This document shows, one piece after another, positions 59,446 through 64,000 of a DNA stretch of 64,000 nucleotides. This DNA is from Phycisphaerales bacterium (GTDB lineage Bacteria > Planctomycetota > Phycisphaerae > Phycisphaerales > SM1A02). Below the pieces are notes generated by a model. That model did not search any database, had not been told where the DNA came from, and saw only the letters and a list, made by a program, of their open reading frames with translations. Numbering within the stretch: position 1 is the first letter of the stretch; each line of letters opens with the position of its first letter. The stretch is from NCBI GenBank assembly GCA_029245245.1, contig JAQWPT010000027.1, positions 1-64,000 on the forward strand, read 5' to 3'. The translations under genes were made by a program, and so were the position numbers.

Positions 59446-60951
59446 ATGGCCCGCGCATTGACCATTTCGAGTCTTGTCCTGCTGGCCGCCGGTGGATGTG
59501 GCCGCCCACATCCCCTCGCCGAGTGGAATCCCGATGCATATGCCCCGGAGACCCCCACTGCCAGCTGGTCGGCCAACTGGTGGCCCGCGGCTCGGGACCA
59601 GAACGCCACCAGGGAAGAAGCCCGCCAGAAGGCCCTCGATCCGGAACTGCCCGTGACCATCCTGCGCGAGATGGGCCCACTCCCAACGAAAGCGAACCTC
59701 ACCGTGGCCGTGGACATCGCCCTGCTTCGAAACCCGGAGACCCGGGTGGCCTGGGCCACTGCGAAGGTCAAGGCGGCCGAGTACGCGATGTCCCGCAGCG
59801 ACTGGTACCCCACGCTTGCCGCGATCTTCGATGCCACCTACGAGCAGTCACTGCTGGCGTTCGGTGGCCGCGTGGGCATCCAGGAAGACGTCCTTGCCAC
59901 GACCAGCATCGGTCTTGAACTGACATGGACGCTGCTCGATTTCGGCCGACGCGAAGCTGAGGATGATGAATTCAGCAACGCGCTTCTGGCCTCGAACTTC
60001 ATGTTCAATCGTTCACTGCAGAACGTGGTGCATGCCGTGCAGATCGACTTCTTTGAACTGGAATCGGCGGATGGAATCGTGGATGCCAGTGAACAGGATC
60101 TCCTGCTGGCGGAAACCGTACTTTCCGGCATCGAGCAGAAGTACATCGTCGGCCTGGCGACGCTGCCTGAACTGCTCGTCGCCCGCCAGTCACGCGAACT
60201 CGCCGGCTACGAAGTCGAGTCGGCACGGGCGCTTCGACACCAGGCCCGCAGCGATCTGTTGATTGCAATGGGACTGGTTCCCGGCGCCCCCATCGACTTC
60301 GATCTCGATTCAGACGCCCCCCTGCCCACCGACCTGACCATCGGGGTCGAGCGATTGATCGAATTGTCCATGGCGTCACGGCCGGACCTGGCCGCAGCCA
60401 TGGCGAAACTCAAGCAGGCGGAGGCCGCCATCGCATCCGCCGAAGCGCAAATGGCACCGCAGGTCAACGTGTTCGCCAACGTGAACTACAACTGGATCGA
60501 CTACTGGCTGACACCGACATTTGAAGCCCCCGGTGACGGCCATGGCCAGGACCCGAGTTGGTTGGTGGGTATCGTGGGCTCCTGGGTCCTCTTCGACGGC
60601 GAGGAACGGACCAACAGAATCCGCGCGGCCCGCGCCCAGCAGATGGTGGCAATGGAACAAATGCAGCAGGCCAGGCTCTCCGTCGCGGGAGAAGTCTGGG
60701 ACGCCTATTTCCTGTGGGAAGCGGCAACCAAGCAGTACCAGTGGGCCGAATCACTGGTGGAAAGCTCCGTCGCCAACCTCGACGCCACCCTTGCCGCCTA
60801 TCAGGTCGGTCTTCGCACGGCCCCCCAGGTGCTCGCCGCCCGACGCAGCATGGCCGATGCACGAGAAGCCTTCATCACCAGCCGGGCCCAGGTCCTCTCG
60901 GCCTCTGCGAATCTGGTGCACGCCACCGGCGACCTTCGCATCGAAGGCTGA
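59446..60951 (+). CDS. TolC-family outer-membrane efflux lipoprotein (MdtP-like)
   Basis: The protein has 501 residues from ATG 59446. An N-terminal lipobox (LLAAGGC) is followed by two long OEP repeats: helices at 115-310 and 320-495, with the paired motifs TSIGLELTWTLLDFG and LVGIVGSWVLFDGEERTNRI. These are typical of TolC/OprM-like channels. The stop abuts the FUSC stop at 60952. With YtcA and HlyD on the other strand it forms an MdtNOP-like efflux system. Confidence 0.93.
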   Translation: MARALTISSLVLLAAGGCGRPHPLAEWNPDAYAPETPTASWSANWWPAARDQNATREEARQKALDPELPVTILREMGPLPTKANLTVAVDIALLRNPETRVAWATAKVKAAEYAMSRSDWYPTLAAIFDATYEQSLLAFGGRVGIQEDVLATTSIGLELTWTLLDFGRREAEDDEFSNALLASNFMFNRSLQNVVHAVQIDFFELESADGIVDASEQDLLLAETVLSGIEQKYIVGLATLPELLVARQSRELAGYEVESARALRHQARSDLLIAMGLVPGAPIDFDLDSDAPLPTDLTIGVERLIELSMASRPDLAAAMAKLKQAEAAIASAEAQMAPQVNVFANVNYNWIDYWLTPTFEAPGDGHGQDPSWLVGIVGSWVLFDGEERTNRIRAARAQQMVAMEQMQQARLSVAGEVWDAYFLWEAATKQYQWAESLVESSVANLDATLAAYQVGLRTAPQVLAARRSMADAREAFITSRAQVLSASANLVHATGDLRIEG

Positions 60952-63132
60952 TCACGTGAAGATGCCGTGGCACCGGGCCCCTTCCTGCTCGATCTCGGGA
61001 AGCAGGGCGACGATCTCCGCGTAGTACCCGACCTGGGTCCGCACCAGCAGCACATCCGATTCATCGAGTCCCGTCATGGTGTCGATGACACTCCTGGCCT
61101 TCTTGAGTTTGGCGTCCAATGTCGATGGTGGCAGGGCCGTGCCATGTTCCACCAGATCGCCGATGGCATCGAGACGATCATCCATCGTGTCCAGGAGATC
61201 CCGGACATCATCCAGTTTCCCATAGGAAATGACTTTTGCATGCTCCATGCGATTCTGAACCACCGCGTGGATCCGAAGGTTCAGCGACTGCAGCAGAACA
61301 CCCAGCTCCAGAGCCGGCGATCCGTCAGTCGGTCCCATCTTCTGCTCGAACCTGGCTTCCTCACGATATTGATAGGTGTCCGCGAGCAGCCATGCGATGT
61401 GGTACCTGAACCCATTCAGTGGACGCTGCTCGCGTTCCTCTTCCGAGGTCAGCAGTCCACGCTGAAGGAACTTGCCCATCAAGCGAGCTGACTCTCCGAG
61501 CGAAAAGAGTAACCTGCTGCTGGCACGAACCGGCCAGACCAGCCACAGCACGAGCATCGACACGACAAGACCGACGAAGACGCCGAAAACGCGATTGATT
61601 CCCGAACTGATGTCCGCGGTTGGTTCGTGATAGGCCAGTGAAGTGATTGCGAACGCGAAGGCGAACTGCATGCCTGCATAGGACACATCCCACCGACCCA
61701 GCATGACCCATTGCGAGACGAACCCGATCACGGCGACCAGCAGCAGCAGAATGCCGATGTCGTACGTATTGGGAGCCAGGGCCGCCATCGTGGCGATGCC
61801 GCACACCGCCCCGAAGAACGCGCCGGTGATACGCTGAATGGACTTGGACACACTGCCACCGATGGTCGGCTTCACGACCAGCACGCAGGTGACGACAGCC
61901 GTGGCTCCAGCACCGGTCCAATGCATCGATGCGACCAGCAGCAGCGTGATCGCCGCGGCCATGGTTCCCTTGACCGCGGTGTGCATGGCCAGCACATCGA
62001 TCTTTTCGAAGGGCGTGAACGGGGAGTGGACCAGTCTCGCCGACCCCAGCGGCGTTTCACCCGCCAGGTACGTCGTATCGACAAGCCTGCCTCCGCACCA
62101 CTGGTCCAACACACTGAGGCGTTCGGCCATCTTGCCCATCCGGACAATGGACGAGGTCAATGAGAGCATCGCTGGATCCCTGATGGGGCCACGAAGCTCG
62201 TCCAGGCGCTCAGCCTTTCGTTCAAGCTCATCGAGAAGTGCCGTGGTCAACTTTGCCGCACGCTCTCTCCTTGCATCCACGATCTTCGAGAGAATCGTGT
62301 CGAGCAACTGGAGCATCTCGACGCTCAGACGACGGCATTCCGGATCAAGATCTACGAATCCGCGGCGCGACGCCTCCTGATCGATTTCAGCCCCCAGGGA
62401 ACACAGGCGATCCACGATGGTCAGCAGCACCATGATCGTTTCCCGGTGGCGATCGACGATGTGGGATTCCATCGATGCCGACTGGAACAGGGTCAACTGT
62501 GTCGCCAAGGGGCTGAAATCAAGCAATGGCATCGGCTTGGGATCGCTTCCATCCCCATCGATGCACGTGAGAATCCACTGGATCCGCTCGCGGGAGTTTC
62601 GGATTCGCGTGACCATCGAATCGATCAGCTCGTCCTCGGCCCGAATGGGCCAGAGCATCGTTGAACCGAACGTCACGCAGACAACCCCGAGCATCGTGTT
62701 CTGAAACCGTTCCAGGGCCAGCGACTGCACTCCCAGTGGATCGTCCCACGCCGACGTGGAAACGATGATCATCGTCACCACCACCATGAAATAGGTGTAC
62801 ATGGAGGTGATCATGGTCATGCTGAGGTACAGGCCCAGAATCAGGACCAGACTGAACACGATGATCACCATGCTCGGCGACTCCGGGAACATGACGATCA
62901 TCGCCAGTCCACCAAATGCACCGACAAGCGTGCCACAAACACGGTGCAGCGCCTTGACCCAGGTGGTACCGACCTCGGGCATCGACAGGATCAGGATGGT
63001 GATCACGGTCCATGCCACCTGATCGAACTGCATGATGAAGGAGATCAGGATCGCAACCACCATGACGATGGCGGTCCGCAGCGACCGGCGCCATCGCGTG
63101 GGAGTCGCCGGCAGAGCCAGAGCAGGTATCAA
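60952..63132 (-). CDS. FUSC-family inner-membrane exporter (MdtO/AaeB-like)
   Basis: The protein has 726 residues from a TTG at 63132; no in-frame ATG precedes the first membrane segment. Two blocks of about six membrane helices (residues 15-165 and 375-530) each precede a soluble helical domain, as in AaeB, YccS and MdtO. Key segments are LISFIMQFDQVAWTVITILI and MHWTGAGATAVVTCVLVV with IGGSVSKSIQRITGAFFGA. The family exports aromatic acids or cationic compounds. It faces the TolC-like gene tail to tail. Confidence 0.92.
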   Translation of the reverse strand: MIPALALPATPTRWRRSLRTAIVMVVAILISFIMQFDQVAWTVITILILSMPEVGTTWVKALHRVCGTLVGAFGGLAMIVMFPESPSMVIIVFSLVLILGLYLSMTMITSMYTYFMVVVTMIIVSTSAWDDPLGVQSLALERFQNTMLGVVCVTFGSTMLWPIRAEDELIDSMVTRIRNSRERIQWILTCIDGDGSDPKPMPLLDFSPLATQLTLFQSASMESHIVDRHRETIMVLLTIVDRLCSLGAEIDQEASRRGFVDLDPECRRLSVEMLQLLDTILSKIVDARRERAAKLTTALLDELERKAERLDELRGPIRDPAMLSLTSSIVRMGKMAERLSVLDQWCGGRLVDTTYLAGETPLGSARLVHSPFTPFEKIDVLAMHTAVKGTMAAAITLLLVASMHWTGAGATAVVTCVLVVKPTIGGSVSKSIQRITGAFFGAVCGIATMAALAPNTYDIGILLLLVAVIGFVSQWVMLGRWDVSYAGMQFAFAFAITSLAYHEPTADISSGINRVFGVFVGLVVSMLVLWLVWPVRASSRLLFSLGESARLMGKFLQRGLLTSEEEREQRPLNGFRYHIAWLLADTYQYREEARFEQKMGPTDGSPALELGVLLQSLNLRIHAVVQNRMEHAKVISYGKLDDVRDLLDTMDDRLDAIGDLVEHGTALPPSTLDAKLKKARSVIDTMTGLDESDVLLVRTQVGYYAEIVALLPEIEQEGARCHGIFT

Positions 63133-63242
63133 CCCGGGCCAGGCCTGCGGCTCATCGGGTTTTTCGGACGTCGTCGCGATGTCCCGATCCTACCTCCAAG
63201 GGACGGAATGAGCGACATCCATGATGCATCCTGCCTGCTTCC

Positions 63243-63270
63243 TTCATGGTGATCATCCAGTCGGTAGACT
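63243..63270 (+). promoter_or_regulatory. Promoter TTCATG-16-TAGACT, 6 nt before ATG 63277
   Basis: TTCATG (63243-63248) and TAGACT (63265-63270) flank a 16-base spacer. The H-NOX ATG follows after 6 bases with no Shine-Dalgarno site. Confidence 0.5.
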
Positions 63271-63276
63271 CCAGTC

Positions 63277-63822
63277 ATGTATGGACTCATCAATATCGCC
63301 ATCAAGGACCTGGTGACCGAAGGCTACGGAGCAGACGCTTGGGAACGAATCCAAGCAAGAGCCGGCCTGCAAGGCACTGAGTTCATTCTCATGGACCAAT
63401 ACGAGGACTCGGTCACCTATGACCTCGTTGGCGCCGCGTCGGAGGAACTCGGCATCACTCCGGCCCAGGTACTCGAAGCATTCGGCGCGTACTGGACCAA
63501 ATACACCGCGGTCAAGGGATACGGCCCCCTGCTCGATTCGGCTGGCAAATCCTTCCCCGAGTTCCTGCAGAACCTCGACCTGATGCACACCCGCGTTGGC
63601 ACCATGTTCCCGGACTTCGTCCCCCCCTCCTTTGAATGCCACAACATCACCGACAACTCGCTGGACCTGCACTACACCTCCGAACGCGATGGCCTCGACC
63701 ACCTCGTGATCGGTCTGCTGCATGGCCTGGCAGAACGATTCAAGCTCACGCTCGAGATCGACCAGCGTGCTGCCAAGGGCGAAGGCTCGGACCACTCCAT
63801 TTTCCATGTGGCGTGGCACTGA
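63277..63822 (+). CDS. H-NOX heme nitric-oxide/oxygen sensor
   Basis: The protein has 181 residues, a stand-alone H-NOX domain. The proximal heme ligand is His104 in NLDLMHTRV, and the heme-propionate motif Y-x-S-x-R is Tyr133-Ser135-Arg137 in HYTSERDGL. The helical start GLINIAIKDLVTEGYG is family-typical. Bacterial H-NOX proteins bind NO and control an adjacent kinase or cyclase. The next gene begins 3 bp downstream and encodes an HNOBA domain, the standard partner. Confidence 0.96.
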   Translation: MYGLINIAIKDLVTEGYGADAWERIQARAGLQGTEFILMDQYEDSVTYDLVGAASEELGITPAQVLEAFGAYWTKYTAVKGYGPLLDSAGKSFPEFLQNLDLMHTRVGTMFPDFVPPSFECHNITDNSLDLHYTSERDGLDHLVIGLLHGLAERFKLTLEIDQRAAKGEGSDHSIFHVAWH

Positions 63823-63825
63823 CTC

Positions 63826-64000
63826 GTGGGATCATCCGATCTCTCCATTACCGATCTGAATGGCCCACTGCCCTTTCATCTGCTGCTGGACTGGGATCTG
63901 TCCATCACCTCGATCGGCCCTGGGCTCAAGAAATTGATCTCGAAGCTCTCCAGCGGTGATCGGTTCCAGGATCGATTCAAAATGGCTCGCCCCCACCATG
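63826..64000 (+). CDS. HNOBA-domain signalling protein, N-terminal part (runs off window)
   Basis: Only 58 codons are visible, from a GTG at 63826, 3 bp after the H-NOX stop. The segment PLPFHLLLDWDLSITSIGPG followed by LKKLISKLS and DRFKMARPHH matches the heme-NO-binding-associated (PAS-like) domain. In other bacteria this domain precedes a histidine kinase, guanylate cyclase or GGDEF module, so the output domain lies beyond the window. Tight spacing implies translational coupling to H-NOX. Confidence 0.8.
   Translation, partial: MGSSDLSITDLNGPLPFHLLLDWDLSITSIGPGLKKLISKLSSGDRFQDRFKMARPHH

Overview
The window looks like the chromosome of a high-GC marine planctomycete, most likely class Phycisphaerae. 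The clues are several secreted proteins ending in EF-hand-like dockerin pairs, short Cys-rich 'GACC' modules, a PEP-CTERM protein with an APGALALLGLAGLAG tail, an FHA-like domain fused to an ECF sigma factor beside a large membrane Ser/Thr kinase, monomeric isocitrate dehydrogenase, a sialidase, a sulfotransferase and a DUF1080 protein. I see no rRNA, tRNA, CRISPR array, prophage or insertion sequence. Genes lie on both strands in short operons, often with 4-bp start/stop overlaps.

Layout. 1-5.7 kb: the 3' end of a Lys/Gly-rich repeat protein, a secreted helical-repeat protein, a GNAT acetyltransferase, catalase and a membrane acyltransferase. 5.8-9.7 kb: a sensor phosphatase and TypA/BipA. 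9.8-16.6 kb: two dockerin-tailed secreted proteins, an M14 peptidase/BPL_N fusion, a Ser/Thr kinase and an FHA-sigma factor. 16.7-21.4 kb: sialidase, isocitrate dehydrogenase, DUF2891 and DUF3817. 21.5-28.3 kb: a probable light or oxidative-stress island made of a divergent CarH/LitR-like regulator, a fasciclin protein, a DUF4397 protein, DUF378, a DUF2867 short-chain dehydrogenase and DNA photolyase. 28.5-34.4 kb: beta-helix and Cys-rich secreted proteins, an RRM protein, Ppx/GppA, SRPBCC and glutathione peroxidase. 34.6-42.5 kb: a DUF1080-PhoD fusion, a complete sugar ABC transporter (ATPase divergent), a small unknown protein and an alpha-hydroxy-acid oxidase. 42.5-49.7 kb: a transglutaminase-diesterase fusion, an RTX-like protein, a CRTAC1-like lipoprotein and a TPR lipoprotein. 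50-56.6 kb: a PEP-CTERM protein, TPR-sulfotransferase, trigger factor and two MFS transporters. 56.6-64 kb: an ABM membrane protein, beta-carbonic anhydrase, an MdtNOP/YtcA-like efflux set, H-NOX and the start of its HNOBA signalling partner.

The strongest window-wide signal is in how genes start. At least fourteen starts have no Shine-Dalgarno sequence and instead carry a -10-like hexamer (TANNNT in twelve, AACAAT or CATAAT in two) 6-9 bases before the start codon. This is the arrangement expected of leaderless transcripts. Other genes in the same window have ordinary Shine-Dalgarno sites. The second signal is a paired direct-repeat operator (TGAACG every 9 bp, two pairs 65 bp apart) between the CarH/LitR-like regulator and the photolyase island. 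That regulator has lost the usual B12-ligand histidine and the cap-domain tryptophan.
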